The translations under genes and the position numbers were made by a program. The notes under the pieces are model-generated. The model saw only the letters and a list, made by a program, of their open reading frames with translations. It was not told the origin of the DNA and did no database searches. 64,000 nucleotides of DNA, taken from NCBI RefSeq assembly GCF_001476655.1, contig NZ_LDRT01000021.1, forward strand, positions 1-64,000, given 5' to 3'. Below are positions 32,799 to 39,916 of this stretch, piece after piece; position 1 is the first letter of the stretch; the number at the start of each line of letters is the position of its first letter. The DNA comes from Microbacterium testaceum. Lineage in GTDB: Bacteria > Actinomycetota > Actinomycetes > Actinomycetales > Microbacteriaceae.

Positions 32799-33949
32799 CC
32801 GTCGACCTCGCCGAGCGGGTGCGTGCCGCCGTCGCGGCCGTCACCGACCCCGAGCTGCGCCGCCCCCTCGGCGAGCTCGACATGGTGCGCGACATCGACG
32901 TCCACGGCACGACCGCGGCCGTCGGGATCGCCCTTACCATCGTGGGATGCCCCGCGGCCGATCGGATCGAACGAGATGTCCGGGATGCCGCGGCGTCGGT
33001 CGCCGGGATCGACGCCGTCGACGTGCGCGTCGGCGTCATGTCGCCCGACGAGCGCAAGGCTCTGACCGAGAAGCTCCGCGGCGGGCGGGCGAAGCGCGAG
33101 ATGCCCTTCGGCCCCGACTCGCTCACGCGGGTGATCGCCGTGACGAGCGGCAAGGGCGGTGTCGGCAAGTCGACGCTGACCGCGAACCTCGCTGTCGCGC
33201 TCGCAGCGCGCGGCCTGCGCGTCGGTCTCGTCGACGCCGACGTCCACGGCTTCTCGATCCCCGGCCTTCTCGGACTGATCGACGCAGACGGCCTCCCCCC
33301 GGCCCCGACTCGCATCGACGACTTGATCCTGCCGCCGGTCGCGTACGGCGTGAAGGTGATCTCGATCGGCATGTTCCTGCGACGACCCGGAGCGGATGCC
33401 GCGGGCGCGGTCGCGTGGCGGGGCCCGATGCTCCACCGCACCGTGCAGCAGTTCCTCACGGACGTGTTCTTCGGCGACCTGGATGTGCTGCTGCTCGACA
33501 TGCCCCCCGGGACGGGTGACGTCGCGATCTCGGTGGGACAGCTGCTCCCCCACGCCGATGTGCTGGTCGTGACCACTCCGCAGGCTGCCGCCTCCGAGGT
33601 CGCGGTACGGTCGGGCACGGTGGCCCGACAGACGGGTCAGCGCGTGATCGGCGTCGTCGAGAACATGTCCGCGATGACCCTGCCGGACGGAACCGCTCTC
33701 GACCTGTTCGGCTCCGGTGGAGGCGAGGCGGTGGCGCGCGCTCTGTCGACCGAGGGCGACGACGTCCCGCTCCTGGCATCCGTCCCCCTCAGCCCCGCTC
33801 TGCGCGGCGGAGGCGACGAGGGTCGACCCGTCGTGCTCACCTCTCCCGATGACCCGGCGTCACGGGCCATCGACGCCGCCGCCGCCGTTCTCGCCCGCAA
33901 CCCGCGCGGTCTCGCCGGACGCGCGCTCCGGGTCACTCCCTCGGTCTGA
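32795..33949 (+). CDS. mrp: Mrp/NBP35-type P-loop iron-sulfur carrier ATPase
   Basis: A 384-residue protein with an N-terminal MIP18-like domain (about 1-85) and a ParA-type ATPase. The deviant Walker A is SGKGGVGKST (118-127), followed by VDADVHGFS and LDMPPGTGD. Mrp/ApbC proteins carry and deliver Fe-S clusters, usually through a C-terminal CxxC at the dimer interface; here that position reads AMTLPDGTAL, so the cysteines are missing, as I recall for other actinobacterial Mrp proteins. This leaves the cluster-binding mode open. The GTG at 32795 overlaps the DUF1003 stop by four bases. It converges on tatB with 25 bp between. Confidence 0.9.
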   Translation: MTVDLAERVRAAVAAVTDPELRRPLGELDMVRDIDVHGTTAAVGIALTIVGCPAADRIERDVRDAAASVAGIDAVDVRVGVMSPDERKALTEKLRGGRAKREMPFGPDSLTRVIAVTSGKGGVGKSTLTANLAVALAARGLRVGLVDADVHGFSIPGLLGLIDADGLPPAPTRIDDLILPPVAYGVKVISIGMFLRRPGADAAGAVAWRGPMLHRTVQQFLTDVFFGDLDVLLLDMPPGTGDVAISVGQLLPHADVLVVTTPQAAASEVAVRSGTVARQTGQRVIGVVENMSAMTLPDGTALDLFGSGGGEAVARALSTEGDDVPLLASVPLSPALRGGGDEGRPVVLTSPDDPASRAIDAAAAVLARNPRGLAGRALRVTPSV

Positions 33950-33953
33950 GGCG

Positions 33954-33973
33954 TCCGGCACGAGAGGGCCGGA
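33954..33973. terminator. Short hairpin between mrp and tatB
   Basis: A 6-bp GC-rich stem (33954-33959 with 33968-33973) fills the 25-bp gap between the convergent genes. It is weak, but the only candidate terminator here. Confidence 0.35.
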
Positions 33974-33974
33974 G

Positions 33975-34355
33975 TCAGGTCGACTCGTCGTCGAACGGGG
34001 GAACCGAACCGGGAACGAACGGGGGCTTCGCCGGTTCGACCCGCGCGGCGGCCTCGGCAGCCGCGGCCGCGCCGGCCGCGCGCATCGTCGCCGTGGGCGT
34101 GTCGTCGAGGAGGGCCTCGCGGATGATACGGCGAGGGTCGTACTGCCGAGGGTCGAGCTTGCGCCAATCGACATCGTCGAACTCGGGACCCATCTCTTCG
34201 CGCATGCGGGATTTCGCACCCTGCAGCGTCTCTCTGGCGCGGCGCGTGAACTTCGCGAGGGCCTCGGCGTACTTGGGCAGACGCTCCGGGCCGATGACGA
34301 GTGCGGCGACCACACCGATCAGCATGAGCTTCTCGATAGTGAGCCCGAAGAACAT
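33975..34355 (-). CDS. tatB: Twin-arginine translocase subunit TatB
   Basis: A 126-residue Tat component. It has one N-terminal membrane helix followed by the hinge and amphipathic helix (VIGPERLPKYAEALAKF), then a charged region and a Pro/Ala-rich tail. Length, the G-P-E-R-L-P hinge and the long acidic segment favour TatB over TatA. It helps receive folded, cofactor-bearing precursors at the membrane. The neighbours mrp and an O-methyltransferase match the mycobacterial tatB region, where sigE and htrA also occur; those are absent here. The ATG at 34355 is leaderless, with TAATCT (34367-34362) 6 bp upstream. Confidence 0.92.
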   Translation of the reverse strand: MFFGLTIEKLMLIGVVAALVIGPERLPKYAEALAKFTRRARETLQGAKSRMREEMGPEFDDVDWRKLDPRQYDPRRIIREALLDDTPTATMRAAGAAAAAEAAARVEPAKPPFVPGSVPPFDDEST

Positions 34356-34361
34356 GAGTTC

Positions 34362-34367
34362 AGATTA
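34362..34367 (-). promoter_or_regulatory. -10 element of a leaderless promoter for tatB
   Basis: TAATCT on the minus strand, 6 bp before the ATG at 34355. Confidence 0.65.
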
Positions 34368-34404
34368 CCCGCCGCGCCTCGGCCTCCGGCACGACCCCGC
34401 CCTC

Positions 34405-34410
34405 TAGCCT
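34405..34410 (+). promoter_or_regulatory. -10 element for the O-methyltransferase gene
   Basis: TAGCCT stands 16 bp before the GTG at 34427, leaving a leader of about 10 bases that begins with the ribosome site GGAGG (34418-34422). Confidence 0.5.
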
Positions 34411-34426
34411 GGGCACGGAGGTCCAG

Positions 34427-35065
34427 GTGAGCGGTTATGAGGCGAACGAACGGTTCGTGCAGGAGTCGACGGTGGAGCCGGAGCACATCGCCCGGGCTCG
34501 AGCGCACGCGCTCGAGCTGGGTGCAGCCCCGATCAGCCCCGCGGTCGGTGCGCAGACCGCGCTTCTGGCTGCGGCGACGCGGGCGCTGAACGTCGTCGAG
34601 GTCGGCACCGGCGGTGGGGTGTCCGGTCTGTGGTTGCTGCACGGTTCACCCCGCGCGACACTCACCACGATCGACAGCGAGCCGGAGCACCTCGGTGCGG
34701 CCCGTGCTGCGTTCGCCGATGCGCGGATTCCCGCGGCCCGCGCCCGATTCATCACGGGCCGTGCCTCCGAGGTCCTCCCCCGTATGAACGAGGCGTCGTA
34801 CGACATCGTCTTCATCGACGCCGACCCCGACGGCGTCATCGAGTACGTCGAGCACGGCTTGCGCCTCGTCCGCGCGGGCGGAACCGTCCTCATTCCGCGC
34901 GTGCTCGCCGGCGGGGCGGTCGCCGACCCGGTACGCCGCGACGCCGTCACGACGGCCTACCGCTCCCTGATCCAGGAGGTCCAGGCTTCACCCGCGGTCT
35001 TCGGTGCCCTCTCGACCACAGGCGAAGGCCTCCTGCAGCTGACCACGGTGGCACGGACGCCCTGA
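34427..35065 (+). CDS. Class I SAM-dependent O-methyltransferase
   Basis: A 212-residue O-methyltransferase of the catechol/caffeoyl-CoA type (Rv1220c type). The SAM-binding motif is VVEVGTGGGVSGLWL, with TIDSEP as the acidic ribose-binding strand and YDIVFIDADPDG as the metal/catalytic strand. The methyl acceptor is unknown. It is divergent from tatB, an arrangement conserved in actinobacteria. The GTG at 34427 has a good GGAGG site five bases upstream, so this mRNA is leadered, unlike several neighbours. A tandem 17-bp repeat and a strong terminator follow. Confidence 0.9.
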   Translation: MSGYEANERFVQESTVEPEHIARARAHALELGAAPISPAVGAQTALLAAATRALNVVEVGTGGGVSGLWLLHGSPRATLTTIDSEPEHLGAARAAFADARIPAARARFITGRASEVLPRMNEASYDIVFIDADPDGVIEYVEHGLRLVRAGGTVLIPRVLAGGAVADPVRRDAVTTAYRSLIQEVQASPAVFGALSTTGEGLLQLTTVARTP

Positions 35066-35103
35066 GGGGGCCTCGCCCCGCGGTTCACCATCGACGCCCC
35101 GGC

Positions 35104-35137
35104 GTTCACCCCGACAGAAGGTTCACCCCGACAGAAG
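35104..35137. repeat. 17-bp perfect tandem duplication beside a terminator
   Basis: GTTCACCCCGACAGAAG occurs at 35104-35120 and 35121-35137. The second copy runs into the left arm of the adjacent terminator, so the duplication copied part of the stem sequence. Confidence 0.85.
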
Positions 35138-35170
35138 AAGGCCGGCCCCGAGGGGACCGGCCTTCTTCTG
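35132..35170. terminator. Bidirectional hairpin terminator between O-methyltransferase and DUF3117 genes
   Basis: A perfect 14-bp stem pairs 35132-35145 with 35157-35170. An A-rich arm on one side gives a TTCTTCTG run on the other, so it can serve both convergent genes. Confidence 0.85.
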
Positions 35171-35180
35171 TGAGGATGCA

Positions 35181-35354
35181 TCAAGATGCGTTGACGACAC
35201 CACCGAGCACGTCGTGAAGTTCCTTCGCCTCGGCATCGTTCACCGAGACGACGAGTCGCCCGCCCCCCTCGAGCGGCACGCGCACGATGATCAGCCGGCC
35301 CTCCTTCACGGCCTCCATCGGTCCGTCACCGGTTCGCGGCTTCATGGCTGCCAT
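35181..35354 (-). CDS. DUF3117 family small protein
   Basis: A 57-residue protein, the standard length for the actinobacteria-specific DUF3117 family (Rv1211 type). It begins MAAMKPRTGDGPMEAVKEG and continues with beta-rich RLIIVRVPLEGGGRLVVS and an ELHDVLGG helix. The function is unknown. The ATG at 35354 is chosen over upstream in-frame codons because AAAGGGGG lies six to seven bases before it and the family always begins near MAAMKPRTGDGP. Confidence 0.9.
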   Translation of the reverse strand: MAAMKPRTGDGPMEAVKEGRLIIVRVPLEGGGRLVVSVNDAEAKELHDVLGGVVNAS

Positions 35355-35447
35355 CGCGGCCCCCTTTTCGTCGTTGGTCTCCTGACAGTTTACCGGTAGC
35401 GCGCGCGGCGCGTCGTCGCACGCCACGCGCGCCCGATCGGCATCCGT

Positions 35448-36671
35448 TCAGGGAATCTGCCAGTACGTGTTCCCGAGTGCGTACATGTTGTAGATCCACC
35501 ACCACTGCCCCAGCAGCGCGAGGGCCAGAACGCCGAGGCGCCAGCCCGTCGAGCGCGGCACGGCGAGCGCGCCCCACAGCGGTGACACGGGCAGAAGCAA
35601 CCGGAAGATGCTCGACTGCGGGAAGAACACGAGCAGCAGGTAGATCAGATAGCTCGCCGACCACAGCCGGATCTCGATGCCGAGACGCCGGACCGGGCGA
35701 AGGAGGAGGAGCGCGAGGGCGATCCCGACGACGAGGAGCACGAGCGCGACGTACCCCGTCCACGGGCCGAGCCCCCACTGCGTGAACCAGAAGGCCGCGG
35801 CCTGCACGAAGCCCTCGAGAGGAACGAAGTGACCGCTCGCGTCGGCGATCCAGTTGCGGCGCCAGGCCAGCTCCGTCGCGAGGTACGCCCCCGAGTCGCC
35901 CGTCGTCAGACCCGCGACCGCCTGCCAGGCGAACCCGACGACGACGCTGACCATCCCGAGCACGACGATGTGGACGACCTCACGACGCGAGAGGGGGTCA
36001 CCGTGACGTCGGAAGAATCGATGGATGCCGTAAAGGCCGAGGAAGAGGGCGAAGGCCAGGATTCCGGGGCGGGTGAACCCCATCGCCGGGATGAGGACGT
36101 ACAGCCATCCCCACCGTCGCCTCTGGACGCACCGGAGAGCGATGAAGAGCAGCAGCAAGAAGAGAGACTCCGCATACCCCACCTGGAACATCGCCGCCAG
36201 CGGCCCCGCCGCGAAGAAGACGACCGCCCAGGTAGCCGCGGAATCTCCCAGGCGATCACGCAGCAGCGCGTGGAGCGCAAGGCTCGCGCCGTATCCGGAC
36301 ACGAGGGCGATCGTCACGCCGCCCGCACCCCACGAGCCCAGGAAGCTGCCGAGACCCGCCGACAGGTACGGATAGACCGGGAGGAACGCCCAGGCATTCT
36401 CCGCCACGGCCCCCGTCGCGTTCACGGGAAGAACCGACGGGTAGCCCGACACCGCCGCGAGCCAGTACCACTGCGCGTCCCAGCCAAGGGCGAACTGACC
36501 GAGCGCGGGTGCCACACCGAACCTCGACGTCGGTCCGGAGAGCCCCGACGCGAGGAGGAAGAAGATCGTCGTGACGACGCGCGCCGCGACGTAAATGAGG
36601 GCGATGCGCGCCGCCACGGGCAGACGCGCCCACCCCCGGAGGGTTCCGGATGCCGCAGCCTCGGCGGTCAC
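35448..36671 (-). CDS. PIG-V-like polytopic mannosyltransferase
   Basis: A 407-residue membrane protein with about ten hydrophobic helices, resembling PIG-V and other GT-C mannosyltransferases. The first extracytoplasmic loop contains GWDAQWYWLAA, the expected acidic catalytic site just after helix 1. Such enzymes use polyprenyl-phosphate-mannose to mannosylate envelope glycolipids or proteins. The acceptor is unknown. The GTG at 36671 overlaps the dapE stop by four bases, so it is the second gene of a dapE-led operon. An in-frame frame continues upstream inside dapE and is a shadow. Confidence 0.82.
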   Translation of the reverse strand: MTAEAAASGTLRGWARLPVAARIALIYVAARVVTTIFFLLASGLSGPTSRFGVAPALGQFALGWDAQWYWLAAVSGYPSVLPVNATGAVAENAWAFLPVYPYLSAGLGSFLGSWGAGGVTIALVSGYGASLALHALLRDRLGDSAATWAVVFFAAGPLAAMFQVGYAESLFLLLLFIALRCVQRRRWGWLYVLIPAMGFTRPGILAFALFLGLYGIHRFFRRHGDPLSRREVVHIVVLGMVSVVVGFAWQAVAGLTTGDSGAYLATELAWRRNWIADASGHFVPLEGFVQAAAFWFTQWGLGPWTGYVALVLLVVGIALALLLLRPVRRLGIEIRLWSASYLIYLLLVFFPQSSIFRLLLPVSPLWGALAVPRSTGWRLGVLALALLGQWWWIYNMYALGNTYWQIP

Positions 36672-37744
36672 GAACCGCTCAGCCACGCGCGCAGTCCACG
36701 CTCGACGGCATCGATCTGCGCCACCGGGACCCGCTCCTCGTCGTGGTGGGCGAGATGCGGGTCGCCGGGGCCGTAGTTGACGGCCGGGATGCCGAGGGCC
36801 GAGAACCGAGCGACATCCGTCCACCCGTACTTCGGTTTCGGGGTCGCACCGACCGCGGCCACGAACTCCTGAGCCAGCGGCGCGTCGAGACCCGGTCGCG
36901 CGCCTTCGGCGATGTCGACGATCTCGACGTCGAAGCCGGTGAAGACGTCGCGGACGACACGTTCGGCGCCCGCGGCGTCTCGGCTCGGCGCGAAGCGGTA
37001 GTTGACCTCGACCTCGCAGGCATCCGGAATCACGTTGCCCGCGACGCCACCGACGATCTTCACCGCGTTCAGGCCTTCACGGTAGAGCAGTCCGTCGACC
37101 TCGATCTCGCGAGCGCGGTACTCCGCGAGACGCGCCAGGATCGGAGCCGCCTTGTGGATCGCGTTCTCGCCGATCCAGGAGCGGGCGCTGTGCGCACGGA
37201 CGCCGTCGGTGCGCACGATCGCACGCAGCGTGCCGTTGCACCCGCCCTCGACCTCGCCGTTGCTCGGCTCGCCCAGGATCGCGAAGTCGCCGACGAAGAG
37301 ATCGGGTCGGTTCCGCGCCAGGCGACCGAGGCCGTTGAGGGAGGAGTCGACTTCTTCGTGGTCATACCACATCCAGGTGATGTCGACCGCGGGGGCGACC
37401 AGCTCGGCGGCGAGCTTGAGCTGCACCGCGACGCCGGCCTTCATGTCGACCGTCCCGCGGCCCCAGAGGAACGCCTCCCCCTCGATCTCGCGGTCTTCGA
37501 CCGGCAGGTTGCGGTTGATGGGGACGGTGTCGATGTGCCCTGCGATGACGACCCGGCGCTGCCGACCGAGGTTCGTCCGCGCCACGATCGTGTCGCCGTC
37601 ACGGATGACCTCGAGGTGGTCGTGGTCGGTCAGGGCGAGGGCGATGGCGTCCGCGAGCGTCGTCTCGTCTCCGGAGACGCTCGGGATGTCGCAGATGGCG
37701 CGCGTGAGGTCGAGAGAAGAGGACGAGAGATCGAGCGGGGACAT
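36668..37744 (-). CDS. dapE: Succinyl-diaminopimelate desuccinylase
   Basis: A 358-residue M20 metallopeptidase-fold enzyme that releases succinate from N-succinyl-LL-diaminopimelate in lysine and peptidoglycan synthesis. Zinc ligands and catalytic residues are readable in AGHIDTVPINRN, GRGTVDMKAG and HEEVDSSLNG. It is divergent from dapD, the step two reactions earlier in the pathway. The ATG at 37744 is preferred over the GTG at 37750 because TAGGAT (37757-37752) ends 7 bp before it, the same leaderless geometry as elsewhere in the window. Confidence 0.93.
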   Translation of the reverse strand: MSPLDLSSSSLDLTRAICDIPSVSGDETTLADAIALALTDHDHLEVIRDGDTIVARTNLGRQRRVVIAGHIDTVPINRNLPVEDREIEGEAFLWGRGTVDMKAGVAVQLKLAAELVAPAVDITWMWYDHEEVDSSLNGLGRLARNRPDLFVGDFAILGEPSNGEVEGGCNGTLRAIVRTDGVRAHSARSWIGENAIHKAAPILARLAEYRAREIEVDGLLYREGLNAVKIVGGVAGNVIPDACEVEVNYRFAPSRDAAGAERVVRDVFTGFDVEIVDIAEGARPGLDAPLAQEFVAAVGATPKPKYGWTDVARFSALGIPAVNYGPGDPHLAHHDEERVPVAQIDAVERGLRAWLSGS

Positions 37745-37751
37745 GCCCACG

Positions 37752-37757
37752 ATCCTA
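37752..37757 (-). promoter_or_regulatory. -10 element of a leaderless promoter for dapE
   Basis: TAGGAT on the minus strand, 7 bp before the ATG at 37744. Confidence 0.6.
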
Positions 37758-37776
37758 TCGATCGGGCCACCGCCGG

Positions 37777-37782
37777 TAGCCT
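37777..37782 (+). promoter_or_regulatory. -10 element of a leaderless promoter for dapD
   Basis: TAGCCT lies 6 bp before the GTG at 37789. The dapE and dapD -10 elements are only about 20 bp apart, back to back, so the two promoters must share or compete for polymerase. Confidence 0.65.
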
Positions 37783-37788
37783 GGAGCA

Positions 37789-38700
37789 GTGAGTAACGAA
37801 CGACGAATCAGCGGTGCCGGACTCTCGACGATCGCCGAGGGAGGCACGGTGCTGGACGCCTGGTTCCCGCACCCCGTGCGGGGCGACGACGCCGCGATCT
37901 CCGCGGATCTGACGGCCCAGGCGGTCCCCGACGAGCGCCGCAACGTCCGCGTCGAGACGGTGGCACTGACGATCGACGTCGACGCGGCCCCCGCGTCCAC
38001 CGCCGACGCCTACCTGCGCCTGCACGCGCTCTCGCACCTGCTCGTGCGTCCCAACGAGATCAACCTCGACGGGATCTTCGGGCACCTGCCCAACGTCGCC
38101 TGGACGAACGCCGGCCCGATGCTCCCCGACGACGCCGCGCGCCTGCTCCCGCAGCTGAAGCGACACGGCATCCAGCTCCAGGGACTCGACAAGTTCCCGC
38201 GCCTCACCGACTACGTCCTGCCCGCGGGGGTGCGCATCGCCGACGCCTCGCGCGTGCGCCTGGGCGCGCACCTCTCCCCCGGCACGACCGTGATGCACGA
38301 GGGCTTCGTCAACTTCAACGCGGGCACGCTCGGCTCCTCGATGATCGAGGGCCGCGTCTCGCAGGGCGTCGTGATCGGCGACGGCACCGACATCGGCGGC
38401 GGAGCCTCGATCATGGGGACGTTGTCGGGCGGCGGGACGCACCGCGTCTCGATCGGGGCGCGCACGCTGCTCGGGGCGAACGCCGGCGTCGGCATCTCGC
38501 TCGGCGACGACTGCGTGGTCGAGGCGGGCCTCTATGTGACGGCCGGCACGAAGGTGAAGGTCGGCGACGAGACGGTGAAGGCCGGCGAGCTGTCGGGGCG
38601 CGACGGCATCCTGTTCCGCCGCAACTCCCTCACCGGTGCCGTCGAGGCGTCGGCACGCGCCGGCGTGGGCGTGACGCTGAACGAGGCCCTGCACGCCTGA
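37789..38700 (+). CDS. dapD: Tetrahydrodipicolinate N-succinyltransferase
   Basis: A 303-residue actinobacterial-type DapD that transfers succinyl from succinyl-CoA to tetrahydrodipicolinate. The N-terminal domain ends near residue 150; a left-handed beta-helix of hexapeptide repeats follows ([51 protein letters not shown]). The acidic tail loop and short C-terminal helix match mycobacterial DapD. The leaderless GTG at 37789 sets the start. A palindromic intergenic repeat lies just past the stop. Confidence 0.94.
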   Translation: MSNERRISGAGLSTIAEGGTVLDAWFPHPVRGDDAAISADLTAQAVPDERRNVRVETVALTIDVDAAPASTADAYLRLHALSHLLVRPNEINLDGIFGHLPNVAWTNAGPMLPDDAARLLPQLKRHGIQLQGLDKFPRLTDYVLPAGVRIADASRVRLGAHLSPGTTVMHEGFVNFNAGTLGSSMIEGRVSQGVVIGDGTDIGGGASIMGTLSGGGTHRVSIGARTLLGANAGVGISLGDDCVVEAGLYVTAGTKVKVGDETVKAGELSGRDGILFRRNSLTGAVEASARAGVGVTLNEALHA

Positions 38701-38707
38701 GACCTCT

Positions 38708-38774
38708 CGATAAGCGCCGTCCCTGTCGAGACTCGCGCCCTCACCGCGTGTTTCGACGCGGAGGGCGTTTCTCG
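38708..38774. repeat. Nested palindromic intergenic repeat, copy A
   Basis: Copy A of a three-member family. The outer arms CGATAAGCGCC (38708-38718) and GGCGTTTCTCG (38764-38774) pair at 9 of 11 positions. The inner arms 38724-38736 and 38746-38758 pair at about 10 of 13. It fills the gap between the convergent dapD and ddaH genes and may act as their terminator. Confidence 0.75.
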
Positions 38775-38785
38775 CGCCGGGAGCG

Positions 38786-39547
38786 TCAGTCGCGGACGCG
38801 CACCGACAGACAGGTGACGCAGCCCTCGAGCTTCTCGAATTCGCTGACGTCGACGGTCACGACGTCGAAGCCGCGGGAGCGGTGGGCGGCGGCCGTCTCG
38901 GGCGCGTCGGACGACATCAGAACGGTGCTCTCATCGAGGACGACCACGGCGGTGCCATGCTCTTCCGGGACCCCCTCGAACTTCGGGAAGAGGGCGGGAT
39001 CGTCCACGAGCGGTCCGAAGCCGATCACGGTGCCATCGGGAAGCGCCGTCACGCCCGACTTGAGGTGGAGCACCTTCGTCACTGGGATCTCGCGCACGTC
39101 CCACCCGCGGGCCTCGAGCATCTCGCGCAGCTGCGCGATGCCCGCGGCATTCGTGCGCGATGAGGCGCCAACGTACACGGTGCGCCCGACCTTGAGGACA
39201 TCACCGCCGTCGAGCGTCCCGGGCTCGACGATCTCGGCGAGCTCGATTCCGGATGCCGACACCGCGGCGCGCACGCTGTCCGCCTCGCCCCGGCGCGAAG
39301 CGGCGCCCGCCCGGCAGAGCACCGCGAGGTCGCCGAACATCACCACGGCGTCCTCGACGAAGACGCCGTCGGGCTGGCCGTCGGCCGGGTCGATCTCGAT
39401 GATCTCCCACCCGCGGGAGCGGAAGGCGTCGACATACTCCCGCCACTGGCGGAGGGCGAGGTCCGCGTCCACGGGGACGCGATCGAGGTGGGTGAGCTCT
39501 CCCTCGGCAAGCAGCGGGGAGGGACGGCGGACGAGAAGACGCGACAT
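38786..39547 (-). CDS. ddaH: Dimethylarginine dimethylaminohydrolase-like enzyme
   Basis: A 253-residue guanidine-modifying enzyme of the arginine deiminase superfamily. The propeller signatures are FVEDAVVMFG, LDGGDVLKVG, and TKVLHLKSGVTAL (catalytic His). Near the C-terminus lies EGCVTCLS, where the first Cys aligns with the catalytic cysteine. Length and the single-domain form favour DDAH-like dimethylargininase or a related hydrolase over arginine deiminase itself. The ATG at 39547 is leaderless (TAGGGT, 39559-39554, 6 bp upstream). It stands alone between two palindromic repeat copies. Confidence 0.88.
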   Translation of the reverse strand: MSRLLVRRPSPLLAEGELTHLDRVPVDADLALRQWREYVDAFRSRGWEIIEIDPADGQPDGVFVEDAVVMFGDLAVLCRAGAASRRGEADSVRAAVSASGIELAEIVEPGTLDGGDVLKVGRTVYVGASSRTNAAGIAQLREMLEARGWDVREIPVTKVLHLKSGVTALPDGTVIGFGPLVDDPALFPKFEGVPEEHGTAVVVLDESTVLMSSDAPETAAAHRSRGFDVVTVDVSEFEKLEGCVTCLSVRVRD

Positions 39548-39553
39548 GTCCCG

Positions 39554-39559
39554 ACCCTA
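39554..39559 (-). promoter_or_regulatory. -10 element of a leaderless promoter for ddaH
   Basis: TAGGGT on the minus strand, 6 bp before the ATG at 39547. Confidence 0.6.
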
Positions 39560-39616
39560 CTGGCTCCGCTCAGCGGCGGCGGCCTCGCACCCGGGACGCG
39601 CACCCGGTTCGTCCCG

Positions 39617-39700
39617 GTGGACAGGAGCGGCGCTCTCGCCGCGCGGGCGGAGCGCCGCGCGCGCATCGCCCGGGTCGTGGGCGGTCTCACCACGAGCTGA
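39617..39700 (+). other. Possible short coding stretch with strong third-position GC bias
   Basis: An open plus-strand frame ends at the TGA 39698-39700. From 39548 onward about 45 of 50 codons end in G or C, which looks more like coding than spacer DNA. The product would be Arg/Ala-rich and end ARIARVVGGLTTS. The only good start codon near a plausible leader is the GTG at 39617, giving 27 residues; a GTG at 39488 gives 70 but lies antisense to ddaH. No ribosome site or homologue is recognised. Confidence 0.22.
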
Positions 39701-39749
39701 GGCGGCCACCCCCTCCTGTGCGTCGAGACCGCGGCATCCCTCTCCGGCC

Positions 39750-39816
39750 CGATAAACGCCGTTCCTGCCGATACACGCCGCGGCACCGCGTGTCTCGACA
39801 CGGAGGGCGTTCATCG
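39750..39816. repeat. Nested palindromic intergenic repeat, copy B
   Basis: Copy B. The outer arms CGATAAACGCC (39750-39760) and GGCGTTCATCG (39806-39816) pair at 10 of 11. The inner arms 39766-39778 and 39788-39800 pair at 11 of 13. It has the same overall spacing as copy A. Confidence 0.8.
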
Positions 39817-39870
39817 CGGGGTCCGTGCACCGCCGCGGGCATCGTTCGCCGCACATCCCGGCGTAAAGGG

Positions 39871-39906
39871 GAACGCCCCGCCCCTCGCGAGAGGGACGGG
39901 GCGTTC
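39871..39906 (-). terminator. Hairpin terminator after gltA
   Basis: A 16-bp stem with one mismatch pairs 39871-39886 with 39891-39906 around a GCGA tetraloop, ten bases past the gltA stop. Confidence 0.85.
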
Positions 39907-39916
39907 CGCGTGGCGG

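Larger units (their letters stand above)
39548..39916. other. 369-bp intergenic region between ddaH and gltA
   Basis: It contains, in order: the ddaH promoter (39554-39559), a possible short plus-strand coding stretch ending at 39700, palindromic repeat copy B (39750-39816), and the gltA terminator (39871-39906). Nothing else is recognised. Confidence 0.8.
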
